Shown: positions 25,763-34,455 of the stretch, piece by piece
Layout: the number at the start of each line of letters is the position of its first letter
Numbering within the stretch: position 1 is the first letter of the stretch
Assembly (NCBI GenBank): GCA_902761605.1
Contig: CACWLC010000042.1
Location: 1 to 40,476 of the forward strand
Direction of reading: 5' to 3'
Source: an uncultured Prevotellaceae bacterium
Lineage (GTDB): Bacteria; Bacteroidota; Bacteroidia; Bacteroidales; Bacteroidaceae
Length of the DNA: 40,476 nucleotides
Program-made: the position numbers and the translations under genes
The notes under the pieces: generated by a model
What the model was told of the DNA's origin: nothing
The model's input: the letters and a program-made list of their open reading frames with translations, nothing else
Database searches by the model: none

Positions 25763-28700
25763 TTAATTAAACATATATTTGATACCAATAGAAGCATACC
25801 AGCACTGACCAATAGAGTAATTAGGAACCCAAGTCTCTGTCTTTGCGCTTACTGCACTAGGTGTAGAGAATACGGGATATCCCTGTGCATCTGTATTCTC
25901 ATATCTGAGGATACGACCATCGTTCAATGTGGAATTCATATATTTGGCTACGCCCCACTCAGAGTTGAAGATGTTCAGAACATTCTTTACATCGAGACTT
26001 ACTTGCAGTCTGTGAGTTGTCTTACCCACATTCAGTTTGAAGTCATGCTTGTATGCAAAGTCTACTCGATGTACCCAAGGAGAATAAACACTGTAAGCCT
26101 CAGCATATTCGCCCTGATGACTCTTCAGATAACTGTCGTTGTGAACGAAATCCATGAATCGCTGCATGTCGTCAGCAGTTGCGAAACGGAAATCGCCCTG
26201 ATTTACTCCAACCTCATTATCTCTTGGGATATAGATAGCGTCATAGTTATATCCATCGCCATTCATATCGTTAGCCATCATATAAGAGTAGTTGTAACCA
26301 CCGCGCCATGTCTCATAGATAAGGCTGTAATGGTTTCCGCTCTTATCATGGAGAGTGGCGTTTGCTACAATACGGTCAGGAGTAACATACTGTGAATTGT
26401 GAAGTTTGATATTGTTCGGACCATTCACTGTTGGCACATAAGTAAATGCTGACTCAGCTGCAGAACCAGGCATACCAGTTACCTCCTTAGAAACAGTATG
26501 TGTGTAAGCAGCCATCAGGCTCAGCCACTCAAATGGCTGTGCATTAAGAGTAATGTTTGCACTCCAACCATATCCCTTACTTGTATTCTCAAGTACAAAT
26601 GCCTTTGTTCCTGAACGGAAACCAGAAGGATAGATAGGACGGTTATCAACACCATTCCAACGAGCGAAGCCCTCTACTGGACGCATACTCCAGTCAGAAA
26701 TGCTATTGTCATGAATCTTCTTATTGTAAATACCCTCAAGAGTTACAGAGAATGGGAAACTAACAGGAATCTGATAATCGATAGCAAGAGAAGTCTTCCA
26801 TACCTGAGGCATCTTGAAGTCAGGATCAACTGCAGAGATAGATGAAGGAACGGTACCGTCATCTGGAGATACTGTAGAAGGATATCCCATAGCGAAGAGT
26901 TTTTCCTTCAAAGGCTCGATATATCCGCCTTTACCATCTGTAACAAGACCACCAGCAAAGTCATTCATAGAATACTCGCCATTAGGGAATTTCTTAGCAA
27001 GATTGGCAGCATTCAACTGAGCCTGATACTGAACCATACCACCGTTTGTTGGCATATTTGTGAAGAATACGAGAGGCAGACGACCAGAGAAGAGACCAGA
27101 ACCTCCACGAAGCTTAAGGCTCTTGTCACCAAACACATCGTATGTGAATCCTACACGAGGAGAGAAAGTGATGCTGTTTGAAGGCCACTTACCAGTATCA
27201 ATACTACGTCCATTGTAGTCGAGAGCTTTGATAGCGTTATTCGTCATCAAATCGCCATTATTGAAGAACAGACCATCAATACGGGTACCGAAAGTCAACT
27301 TAAACTTATCGTTAACATTCCACTCGTCCTGAGCATAAATACCTGCACGATTAAACTGTACACGAGCTGCAGGCTTAGACTCACCATCATAACCATAAGT
27401 CAGACAAACGATTTCAGGAGCAGCACCTGAGATGAAATCATCAATACTGCTGTAACGGTAGTAACCTGTACCATTACGCATATACTGGTTATCTGCCATC
27501 TGATGCTCGAATGTGATACCTGCCATAATCTTATGAGAACCCATGTAATAAGTTACATCGTCCTTGATGTTCCAGATAGTGTTATGAACAGCATTGTTAT
27601 ATGTAAACAACTCATATCCCAGAGCCATATAGTTACCAGGACTTGTTGGATCACCAAAGCCATCGAGAATATCAATAAATGGGAACTCACTAGAGTTTGT
27701 TCCACGGATATCGTCAAGTTTTGAATATGTTGCAAGCAACTGGTTAGAGAGATTATCTGTCAGACGGCTGTTTAAGTCGAGTGAGAAAGAGTGAACCAGA
27801 TTCTCCATGCTGTACATTGAGTTTGCAAATGACATAGAATACTCAGACAATCTGTTGAATGCAGAACGAGTACCTCCGTCCATAGAAGATGCGTTACAAG
27901 CATTCCAAAGAGTATTCTTTGTATAGTTGTAACGTAATGCCAGATGGTGTCTGTCTGTTATATTCCAATCCAAACGTGCAAGGATCTTATAAGTATCCTC
28001 ATCAGCAGGGAAATCGGTATATGAACCTGTGTCGTAACCATACTTGCTCTTTACAAAGTCAGAAACTGTCTGAAGGTCTGCAAGAGTAGTACGAGAAAGA
28101 TAACTTGTTACGTCTCCAACACCATTGGTAGAACCTCTCCAGCGATTGGCAATTGTTGGAGTCTTAATCATTTCAGCATTAGCAAAAATGAACAGCTTAT
28201 CCTTAATAATCGGACCACCGAAAGTGAAACCATATGTTGTCTGACGGTCCTTCTCGCGAGCACTTGGAATCTGCTGGCCATAAACAGCATCACCACGCAT
28301 ATTCTCATTACGATGATAGATATATGCACTGCCCTTGAAGGTGTTGGTACCAGACTTTGTAATGGCGTTTACACCACCACCGATAAAGTTTGTCTGACGA
28401 ACATCGTATGGTGAGATAACAACCTGCAACTCCTCGATAGCATCGAGAGAAATTGGGTTACCACCACCAGGAAGTTTGTCTGAAAGACCAAAGTTATTGT
28501 TAAAGTTTGCACCGTCAACAGTGAAGTTTGCTGTACGACCATCGCTACCAGCAAAACTCATTCCGTTACCTCCATAAGGAGACAGGCGGGTAACATCAGT
28601 GATAGAACGGCTTACAGTAGGCAGATTGGCTATCTGCGAACTGTTGATGTTGGTGGCAGCACCGGTCTTCTCTGTCGCAAACTTCGATGCCTTACCGCTG

Positions 28701-29065
28701 ATAACAACCTCAGAGAGCTGTGTAGCATCCTCAGAGAGCCAGATAGCGACATTGTAAGTCTCGGCAAGCTGAAGGATGATACCCTTGACAGTCTTGGACT
28801 GATAACCGATGTATGAAACGGTTACATTGTATGGGCCACCGGTACGCATACCGTTGATAGAAAAACGACCAGTGGTGTTGGTCACTGCAGTGTAACGAGT
28901 ACCAGAAGGCTCGTGTACAGCTACGACAGTAGCACCGATGACTTCCTCGCCCTTCTCATCGTCGAGAGTCACCTTTCCTGCCATACTTGAAGTTGTGATT
29001 TGGGCCATAGCCGTCAACGAGAGTGTCAACAGCACGGCAACCAGAAAGAACAATCTTTTCTGCAT
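25763..29065 (-). CDS. TonB-dependent receptor, Oar-like, paralogue of the 20122-23487 protein
   Basis: The 1100-residue receptor has a signal peptide (MQKRLFFLVAVLLTLSLTAM-AQ), a carboxypeptidase-regulatory-like domain (ATVVAVHEPSGTRYTAVTN, FSINGMRTGGPY, VSYIGYQ), a plug (FTVDGANFNNNFGL, DVRQTNFIGGGVNAITKSGT) and a barrel ending WYASIGIKYMFN. The order of domains and many segments match the second receptor nearby, so gene duplication is likely. It transports or senses an unknown ligand across the outer membrane. It is co-directional with the BACON lipoprotein 17 bp downstream and has a -7 element upstream at 29130. Confidence 0.9.
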   Translation of the reverse strand: MQKRLFFLVAVLLTLSLTAMAQITTSSMAGKVTLDDEKGEEVIGATVVAVHEPSGTRYTAVTNTTGRFSINGMRTGGPYNVTVSYIGYQSKTVKGIILQLAETYNVAIWLSEDATQLSEVVISGKASKFATEKTGAATNINSSQIANLPTVSRSITDVTRLSPYGGNGMSFAGSDGRTANFTVDGANFNNNFGLSDKLPGGGNPISLDAIEELQVVISPYDVRQTNFIGGGVNAITKSGTNTFKGSAYIYHRNENMRGDAVYGQQIPSAREKDRQTTYGFTFGGPIIKDKLFIFANAEMIKTPTIANRWRGSTNGVGDVTSYLSRTTLADLQTVSDFVKSKYGYDTGSYTDFPADEDTYKILARLDWNITDRHHLALRYNYTKNTLWNACNASSMDGGTRSAFNRLSEYSMSFANSMYSMENLVHSFSLDLNSRLTDNLSNQLLATYSKLDDIRGTNSSEFPFIDILDGFGDPTSPGNYMALGYELFTYNNAVHNTIWNIKDDVTYYMGSHKIMAGITFEHQMADNQYMRNGTGYYRYSSIDDFISGAAPEIVCLTYGYDGESKPAARVQFNRAGIYAQDEWNVNDKFKLTFGTRIDGLFFNNGDLMTNNAIKALDYNGRSIDTGKWPSNSITFSPRVGFTYDVFGDKSLKLRGGSGLFSGRLPLVFFTNMPTNGGMVQYQAQLNAANLAKKFPNGEYSMNDFAGGLVTDGKGGYIEPLKEKLFAMGYPSTVSPDDGTVPSSISAVDPDFKMPQVWKTSLAIDYQIPVSFPFSVTLEGIYNKKIHDNSISDWSMRPVEGFARWNGVDNRPIYPSGFRSGTKAFVLENTSKGYGWSANITLNAQPFEWLSLMAAYTHTVSKEVTGMPGSAAESAFTYVPTVNGPNNIKLHNSQYVTPDRIVANATLHDKSGNHYSLIYETWRGGYNYSYMMANDMNGDGYNYDAIYIPRDNEVGVNQGDFRFATADDMQRFMDFVHNDSYLKSHQGEYAEAYSVYSPWVHRVDFAYKHDFKLNVGKTTHRLQVSLDVKNVLNIFNSEWGVAKYMNSTLNDGRILRYENTDAQGYPVFSTPSAVSAKTETWVPNYSIGQCWYASIGIKYMFN

Positions 29066-29095
29066 AATTTAGAATTGTTGTTAATTAATTAATCA

Positions 29096-29107
29096 GGGCT
29101 CGCGCCC
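29096..29107 (-). promoter_or_regulatory. small GNRA hairpin in the receptor leader
   Basis: On the minus strand GGGC-GCGA-GCCC forms a 4-bp stem capped by a GCGA (GNRA-type) tetraloop, between the -7 box and the receptor ATG. It could stabilise the mRNA. It is small and may be chance. Confidence 0.4.
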
Positions 29108-29129
29108 CATTACTTACTATTTACGGTTG

Positions 29130-29137
29130 CAAAATTA
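29130..29137 (-). promoter_or_regulatory. -7 element of the receptor-lipoprotein operon
   Basis: TAATTTTG on the minus strand (29137-29130) matches TAnnTTTG. The upstream TTTG is not evident. It gives a leader of about 60 nt before the ATG at 29065. Confidence 0.5.
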
Positions 29138-29219
29138 AGAAAAAGAATCGAATTATAGTTATAATTCTCCAACTTTTTTTAAAATTGGTAAAATAACTTG
29201 CGTTATTTCACATTATCAT

Positions 29220-29250
29220 AAAAAAGAGGCGGAAGTCACTCCTCCGCCTC
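29220..29250 (-). terminator. intrinsic terminator overlapping the end of obg
   Basis: GAGGCGG (29250-29244) pairs with CCGCCTC (29232-29226) and six T follow on the minus strand. The left arm encodes the last Glu-Ala-Glu codons and the stop lies in the loop, so a terminating or terminated ribosome would cover the hairpin. Confidence 0.85.
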
Positions 29251-30408
29251 TATATCTTCATCGTATTCGAAATCGTCTAAGTCTTCGACATCATCATCAT
29301 CGATATACTCGATATCTTCATCTTCTCCCTCATCGGCCAGTTCCTCCGCAAAACGGGTCATATCCTTGTCACGATGCACCAGAGAATCCTCTGAGGTGAG
29401 TGCCTGAAGTTTGTTGCTTTCGGCATTGAGTTCGCGCCAAAGAACATCCTTCAGTTCCTCAAGACCGAAACCGGAAACGGCAGAGATAAACACCACCGGC
29501 AGATCCTCTGGCAACGTCTCCTTGAGCATCTCTATAAGCTCTTCGTCAAGCAGGTCACATTTCGTAACTGCCAATACACGGTGCTTGTCGAGCATCTCAG
29601 GATTAAACTGTCGGAGTTCATTGAGCAGTATCTCATACTCGCGCTTGATGTCATCGGTATCTCCCGGAACCATAAAGAGCAACAGCGAGTTACGCTCGAT
29701 ATGTCGCAGGAAACGGAGTCCGAGACCTTTTCCCTCAGAAGCTCCCTCAATGATACCCGGAATATCAGCCATCACAAAGGATTTGTTATCGCGATACCCC
29801 ACGATACCCAGAGAAGGTTCCATCGTAGTAAAGGGATAGTTGGCTATCTTAGGACGGGCATTAGACAGCGATGACACAAGTGTGGATTTTCCTGCATTGG
29901 GGAATCCCACAAGACCAACATCAGCCAAGAGCTTAAGCTCCAGAATGATAGTCATCTCCTGCATCGGTTCTCCAGGCTGAGCATAACGGGGAGCCTGGTT
30001 TGTAGCCGTACGGAACTGGAAATTACCCAGTCCTCCACGACCACCCTTCAACAATAAAATCTCCTGACCGTCGTAAGTAACATCGCAGACATACTTTCCC
30101 GTCTCGGCATTATACACCACAGTACCACAAGGCACATCGATATATACGTCCTTGCCATCAGTACCATGACACTTGTCTTTACCACCGTTTCCACCATGTT
30201 CGGCAAAGATATGACGCTCATATTTCAGATGGAGCAGTGTCCAGTAGTTATGGTTGCCGCGCAGATATATGCTTCCTCCCTTACCTCCGTCACCGCCATC
30301 AGGACCACCGTTGGGATTATATTTCACATGCTTAAGGTGCATGCTACCCTTACCACCCTTACCAGAGCGGCACATTATCTTTACGTAGTCTACGAAATTA
30401 CTCTCCAT
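29236..30408 (-). CDS. obg: GTPase Obg (CgtA)
   Basis: The 390-residue protein has the glycine-rich Obg fold (about 1-158: [46 protein letters not shown]). The G domain follows with GFPNAGKST (P-loop), the switch II motif DIPGII, TKCD (G4) and ISAVSGFG (G5), then a very acidic Asp/Glu tail of about 35 residues. Obg binds the 50S subunit, takes part in its assembly and responds to (p)ppGpp in other bacteria. The RelA/SpoT protein in this window makes that link of interest. Its ATG overlaps the adk stop by 1 nt. Confidence 0.95.
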   Translation of the reverse strand: MESNFVDYVKIMCRSGKGGKGSMHLKHVKYNPNGGPDGGDGGKGGSIYLRGNHNYWTLLHLKYERHIFAEHGGNGGKDKCHGTDGKDVYIDVPCGTVVYNAETGKYVCDVTYDGQEILLLKGGRGGLGNFQFRTATNQAPRYAQPGEPMQEMTIILELKLLADVGLVGFPNAGKSTLVSSLSNARPKIANYPFTTMEPSLGIVGYRDNKSFVMADIPGIIEGASEGKGLGLRFLRHIERNSLLLFMVPGDTDDIKREYEILLNELRQFNPEMLDKHRVLAVTKCDLLDEELIEMLKETLPEDLPVVFISAVSGFGLEELKDVLWRELNAESNKLQALTSEDSLVHRDKDMTRFAEELADEGEDEDIEYIDDDDVEDLDDFEYDEDIEAEE

Positions 30409-30980
30409 CAGATATTATCGATAACCTTGCTGATATCGCCAAAGATACGATCGAGTTCTCCCATACCATCGATATGATAGTGTATGCCCTCGTTCTTATA
30501 CCACTCGATAAGTGGCTGTGTCTGAGAGTGATATACTACGAGACGTTTCTTAATCGTCTCTTCATTATCATCGGCACGACCACTCTGCTGTCCACGGAGG
30601 ATAAGACGTTTCATAAGTTCATCCTCAGGAACATCAAGCTCTATCATCGCTGCCACTTTATCACCACGCTCGTCGAGCATCTTCTTAAGAGCCTCAGCCT
30701 GTGGAATAGTACGTGGGAAACCGTCGAAGATCACGCCCTTGCTATCCCTTCCGAACTTATCATAAACTGAAGCAAGAATGCTAACCATCAGATCATCTGG
30801 AATCAGCTGACCCTTGTCAATATAACTTGCTGCCATCTTGCCCAGTTCCGTTCCGTTTTTAATTTCTCCACGAAGCACGTCTCCAGTGGAGATATGGTTA
30901 AGGCCGTACTTCTCAATCATCTTGTCGCTCTGCGTGCCCTTCCCAGAACCCGGAGCGCCGAAAATCACAATGTTTTTCAT
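30408..30980 (-). CDS. adk: adenylate kinase
   Basis: The 190-residue enzyme catalyses ATP + AMP = 2 ADP. Motifs: [11 protein letters not shown] (P-loop, about 7-17), [11 protein letters not shown] (AMP site), [12 protein letters not shown], and a short lid [14 protein letters not shown], so this is the short-lid form without the zinc-binding insert. Length fits the short form. It sits between hpt (47 bp upstream) and obg (1-nt overlap), a purine-nucleotide gene group with a shared transcript. Confidence 0.96.
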   Translation of the reverse strand: MKNIVIFGAPGSGKGTQSDKMIEKYGLNHISTGDVLRGEIKNGTELGKMAASYIDKGQLIPDDLMVSILASVYDKFGRDSKGVIFDGFPRTIPQAEALKKMLDERGDKVAAMIELDVPEDELMKRLILRGQQSGRADDNEETIKKRLVVYHSQTQPLIEWYKNEGIHYHIDGMGELDRIFGDISKVIDNI

Positions 30981-31009
30981 CTATTTTCTATTTGTTTTGC
31001 GTTGCGATA

Positions 31010-31030
31010 TTTTTTATTTTTTATTTTTTA
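31010..31030. repeat. heptamer array TTTTTTA x3 at the hpt-adk junction
   Basis: Three perfect TTTTTTA units span 31010-31030; on the coding (minus) strand they read TAAAAAA and the first TAA is the hpt stop. The array lies 30 bp before the adk start. Confidence 0.85.
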
Positions 31031-31567
31031 TTTCTCTACTATCGTGTATACGTCCTTCAGCCCTCTGCCATACTGATCATAATCCAGTCCATATCCTACA
31101 ATAAAATCATCAGGAATACTAAATGCGGCATACTCCACATCTATCGGTTCCTCCAACTTGTCAGGCTTTACAAAGAGAGCACAGATATGAACAGACTCAG
31201 GATTACGGGTACCCAACGACTCTATCATCTGCCTCATGGTACGACCGGTATCCACGATATCCTCAACGATAACGACAGTGCGACCGGAGATATCCTCGTT
31301 CAGCCCGATTACCTCCTGAACCTTTCCCGTAGAAATCGTTCCCTGATAAGAAGCCAACTTCACGAAAGAGATATTAGATGGTATCGTTATCTCGCGATAC
31401 AGGTCTGCAGCGAAGATAAACGAACCGTTGAGTACACAGAGAAACAAAGGATTCTTCCCTGCGAGATCCTTATTAATCTGCTCTGCCACAGCCTTTACTC
31501 TACTCTTTATCTCTGCCTCTGGGATGGATACCTTGAAGCTTTTGTCCTTGATTTTAACAATACCCAT
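31028..31567 (-). CDS. hpt: hypoxanthine phosphoribosyltransferase
   Basis: From the ATG at 31565-31567 the product has 179 residues, the usual length; the frame is open 18 codons further, but the -7 box lies inside that extension. The PRPP-binding loop VVIVEDIVDTGRTM, the early CVLNGSFIFAADL loop and the C-terminal DFIVGYGLDYDQYGRGL identify HPRT. It salvages hypoxanthine and guanine to IMP and GMP. Its stop codon lies inside a TTTTTTA heptamer array (31010-31030). Confidence 0.94.
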   Translation of the reverse strand: MGIVKIKDKSFKVSIPEAEIKSRVKAVAEQINKDLAGKNPLFLCVLNGSFIFAADLYREITIPSNISFVKLASYQGTISTGKVQEVIGLNEDISGRTVVIVEDIVDTGRTMRQMIESLGTRNPESVHICALFVKPDKLEEPIDVEYAAFSIPDDFIVGYGLDYDQYGRGLKDVYTIVEK

Positions 31568-31591
31568 AATACTAAATGCCGAAATTTTCTG

Positions 31592-31599
31592 CAAAATTA
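31592..31599 (-). promoter_or_regulatory. -7 element of the hpt-adk-obg operon
   Basis: TAATTTTG on the minus strand (31599-31592) fits TAnnTTTG. The predicted start near 31585 gives an 18-nt leader to the hpt ATG and supports the shorter hpt start. Confidence 0.6.
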
Positions 31600-31684
31600 C
31601 TAAAAAACCACCATATTTCACTGCTTTTCTCGGAAAAATAGTATTAATCTGTGTTAATCCGTGTTATCTGTGGCTCTTTTTAAT

Positions 31685-31692
31685 TACTTTTG
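31685..31692 (+). promoter_or_regulatory. -7 element directly before nnr
   Basis: TACTTTTG (31685-31692) matches TAnnTTTG, but no clear TTTG lies 19-21 nt upstream. The predicted transcription start falls at or next to the ATG at 31697, so the mRNA could be leaderless. Confidence 0.5.
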
Positions 31693-31696
31693 CACT

Positions 31697-33208
31697 ATGA
31701 AATTGTTTACCGGCGCCCAGATACACGAACTGGACAAATATACGATAGAAAAAGAACCCATCAAGTCTATTGATCTGATGGAACGAGCTGCAAAGGCTAT
31801 CACTACGGCTGTCACTGCGGAGTGGTCAAACGATACTCCGATAGTGGTCTTTGCCGGTCCCGGAAACAATGGGGGCGATGCTCTGGCGGTAGCTCGCATG
31901 CTCTCCGACAAAGGATACGATGTTCAGACATACCTCTTCAACATCTCCGGACACCTCTCAGAAGACTGCGCAGCCAACAAAGCCCGTATGATCGACAAGA
32001 AGGTGAAGGGTTTTGTTGAAGTGATAGAAGAGTTTGAGCCCCCGCGTCTCGAAGAGGGGATGCTTGTGATAGACGGACTGTTCGGTTCAGGCCTCAACAA
32101 ACCTCTCGCCGGAGGATTCGCCTCGTTAGTGAAGTATATCAACAGCTCCACGGCTCAAGTAGTAAGTATCGATGTTCCCTCTGGTCTGATGACAGAGGAT
32201 AACAGTTATAATATCCGTGCGAACATCATCCGTGCCGACCTCACATTGACACTCGGACAGAAGAAACTGTCCTTCCTCTTCCCAGAGAACCAACAGCTCA
32301 TAGGTCGTCTGAAGGTACTCGATATCCGTCTCAGTCAGGAAGGGATAGAGAAGATCGAGGCCAACTACTCCATTGCAGAGGAGAATGATATCCGTCCTCT
32401 GCTACTGAAACGTAACCCTTATGCCCATAAGGGTAATATGGGAAATGCACTTATCATAGCAGGAAGCTATGGTATGGCGGGGGCTTCTGTACTGGCCACA
32501 CAGGCATGTCTGCGTTCCGGAGTAGGAAAGGTGCATACTCACACTCCAAAACAGAACAGTATGATCCTACAGATCAGCGTACCAGAGGCAATCATACAGT
32601 TTGACCGTGATGAGACGATCTTCTCTGAGGCAGTAGACACCGAGGACTTTGATGCACTGGGCATCGGTCCCGGTCTTGGCACCAGTGAACAGACGTCAGT
32701 GGCACTCATCGCACAGCTTCGCCGTTCACAATGTCCTATAGTCGCTGATGCCGATGCGATAAACATCCTTGCAAACCACAGAGCCTGGATACAGCAGTTG
32801 CCAAAAGGTGTCATCCTCACCCCACACCCAAAGGAACTCGAACGTCTTGAGGGGCACAGCAACGACAGTTACGAACGTCTTTCCAAGGCCCGTAACCTGG
32901 CAGAGCGCATCGAGGGCTATGTCATTCTTAAAGGTCATCATTCTGCCTTATGTCTTCCCGACGGTCATGTGATATTCAATTCCACTGGTAATGCCGGAAT
33001 GGCGACTGCCGGTAGTGGTGATGTGCTCACTGGCATCCTCACAGGTCTGTTGGCAAGAGGCTACAAACAGCAGGATGCTTGTATTATAGGAATGTACCTC
33101 CATGGTCTGGCTGGCGACATCGCTGCACGGGAACTTGGTGAGGAGAGTGTCGTTGCAAGTGATATCATAAAGTATCTGCCGCAGGCGTTCAAGAAACTGA
33201 GAGAGTGA
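31697..33208 (+). CDS. nnr: bifunctional NAD(P)H-hydrate epimerase / ADP-dependent dehydratase
   Basis: The start MKLFTGAQIHELDKYTIEKE at 31697 gives 503 residues; an in-frame ATG 12 codons earlier precedes the -7 box and is unlikely. The N-terminal YjeF_N epimerase part (about 1-215) has FAGPGNNGGDALAVAR and DGLFGSGLNKPL. The C-terminal carbohydrate-kinase-like dehydratase part (about 225-500) has HKGNMGNALIIAGSYGMAGA, LGIGPGLG, and NAGMATAGSGDVLTGILTGL. Together they repair damaged NADHX and NADPHX. It is divergent from hpt and followed by the DUF4831 gene. Confidence 0.95.
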   Translation: MKLFTGAQIHELDKYTIEKEPIKSIDLMERAAKAITTAVTAEWSNDTPIVVFAGPGNNGGDALAVARMLSDKGYDVQTYLFNISGHLSEDCAANKARMIDKKVKGFVEVIEEFEPPRLEEGMLVIDGLFGSGLNKPLAGGFASLVKYINSSTAQVVSIDVPSGLMTEDNSYNIRANIIRADLTLTLGQKKLSFLFPENQQLIGRLKVLDIRLSQEGIEKIEANYSIAEENDIRPLLLKRNPYAHKGNMGNALIIAGSYGMAGASVLATQACLRSGVGKVHTHTPKQNSMILQISVPEAIIQFDRDETIFSEAVDTEDFDALGIGPGLGTSEQTSVALIAQLRRSQCPIVADADAINILANHRAWIQQLPKGVILTPHPKELERLEGHSNDSYERLSKARNLAERIEGYVILKGHHSALCLPDGHVIFNSTGNAGMATAGSGDVLTGILTGLLARGYKQQDACIIGMYLHGLAGDIAARELGEESVVASDIIKYLPQAFKKLRE

Positions 33209-33213
33209 AGGAT

Positions 33214-33250
33214 TTAAATAAAAAATATAAAATATAAAATAAAAAAATAT
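33214..33250. repeat. A-rich heptamer-like spacer between nnr and DUF4831 gene
   Basis: A run of AAATATA-type units with a 7-bp period follows the nnr stop and ends about 10 bp before the DUF4831 ATG. It may act as an A-rich translation leader. Confidence 0.6.
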
Positions 33251-33259
33251 AGGAACGAG

Positions 33260-34339
33260 ATGAAGAGATTCCAGCTACGTTTATCATTTATCATTTGTCA
33301 TTTATCATTTATCCTTTCTGCTTCTGCCCAGACGAGTATCAGCCAATATATGCCTGGTGTCACCAGCGAGGGAGCAATCTACTATCTCCCTAAGACTGCC
33401 ATAAGGGTGACAGTACAGATAGAGAAGACGAGCTATACCCCTGGGGAGTTCTGTAAGTATGCAGACCGTTATCTCCGACTGAGAGACGTGTCTGCCGAAC
33501 CTTCAGTATCATACCGTATCACCGCCATCCGTCAGGAGGCTGTCGGTGTACCGGATACATTAAAGTGTTATGCTGTGAAGTTCGACCCTAAGACGGTTGC
33601 AGCAAATATTGCACTGTCTGACGAAGGTGTACTTCTGGCCATCAATGCCGCTCCGGTACCTGTAGCAATACGACCTGCCTTCAAGGCTGCTCCTCGTCAG
33701 GAGTTAGCCAATCCCCGTCAGCATATGAGTGAGGAGATCCTTGCTGCCGGTAGTACCGCGAAGATGGCAGAGCTGACGGCTCAAGACATCTATGATATCC
33801 GTGAGAGCCGTAACCTCCTCATACGTGGTCAGGCAGACAACATGCCAAAGGATGGTGCGCAACTGAAACTGATGCTCAGCCAACTCGAAATGCAGGACCG
33901 TTCTCTGACAAGTCTCTTTGCAGGAATCACCCAGAAGGACACTATCGAGAAGGTTATCACAATAGCACCAAATGATGAGACCAAACAGGAACTGCTGTTC
34001 CGTTTCTCAAAGAAGTATGGCGTCGTTGATTACGATGACCTCGCAGGCGTACCTTATTATATTATGATAGCCAACCTCCATACTGTTCCTATAGCCGTTG
34101 TTGAAGGGAAGAAGAAAAACAAGCAGGAGCCTGGCATATACGTAAACATCCCAGGTAAGATGAAGTCAACCATCTTCAATGCCGAAGGAACCGTCTCTGA
34201 AGAGGAGCTGCCAGCAGCACAGTTTGGAAATACCGAACTGCTCAGCGGCGCTCTCTTCAACAAGCGCTATGCCACTCACTTGTGGCTTAATCCTGCCACC
34301 GGAGCCGTTGACCGACTCGAAGCCGAACAACCGAAATAA
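33260..34339 (+). CDS. DUF4831 family secreted protein
   Basis: The 359-residue protein has a signal peptide (MKRFQLRLSFIICHLSFILS, cleavage after SASA or so) and then the DUF4831 pattern: GAIYYLPKTAIRVTVQIEKT, a helical middle with RNLLIRGQADNMPKDG, and the C-terminal VPYYIMIANLHTVP, LFNKRYATHLWLNPATGAVD. This family is found mostly in Bacteroidota and its function is unknown. The signal peptide core is encoded by a 7-bp repeat, so gain or loss of one unit would shift the frame. It follows nnr by 51 bp. The stop lies in another A-rich heptamer-like run. Confidence 0.83.
   Translation: MKRFQLRLSFIICHLSFILSASAQTSISQYMPGVTSEGAIYYLPKTAIRVTVQIEKTSYTPGEFCKYADRYLRLRDVSAEPSVSYRITAIRQEAVGVPDTLKCYAVKFDPKTVAANIALSDEGVLLAINAAPVPVAIRPAFKAAPRQELANPRQHMSEEILAAGSTAKMAELTAQDIYDIRESRNLLIRGQADNMPKDGAQLKLMLSQLEMQDRSLTSLFAGITQKDTIEKVITIAPNDETKQELLFRFSKKYGVVDYDDLAGVPYYIMIANLHTVPIAVVEGKKKNKQEPGIYVNIPGKMKSTIFNAEGTVSEEELPAAQFGNTELLSGALFNKRYATHLWLNPATGAVDRLEAEQPK
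33276..33312. repeat. 37-bp dispersed heptamer repeat, copy inside a signal peptide
   Basis: TACG followed by TTTATCA x2, TTTGTCA, TTTATCA and TTTAT. The same 37 bases occur at 38225-38261. Here the copy encodes the hydrophobic core of the signal peptide of the DUF4831 protein. Confidence 0.92.
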
Positions 34340-34392
34340 ATAATAAATAAAAAATATAAAATAAAAAATATATTGAGGGCATAATATAAATA

Positions 34393-34427
34393 ATCCCCAC
34401 CAAGCTAATGGCGGGGATAATTTTTTA
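34393..34427 (+). terminator. intrinsic terminator after the DUF4831 gene
   Basis: ATCCCC (34393-34398) and GGGGAT (34413-34418) form the base of a hairpin with a further CC/GG pairing inside, followed by AATTTTTT. It faces rightward transcription; fba converges from the other side. Confidence 0.82.
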
Positions 34428-34455
34428 TTTTTTATTTATTATTTTATATTTTATT
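34421..34455. repeat. T-rich heptamer array overlapping the fba stop
   Basis: Five units of 7 bp (TTTTTTA x2, TTTATTA, TTTTATA, TTTTATT) run from the terminator T tract into the fba 3' end. The fba TAA (34451-34453) lies inside. Confidence 0.7.

Noticed and set aside
20122-29065. SusC/SusD-type polysaccharide utilisation locus
   Set aside because: There is no SusD-like gene beside either receptor, no glycosidase in the cluster, and the receptors look Oar-like.
31568-31621. Extended start of hpt
   Set aside because: The -7 box at 31592-31599 lies inside it and the shorter product has the usual family length.
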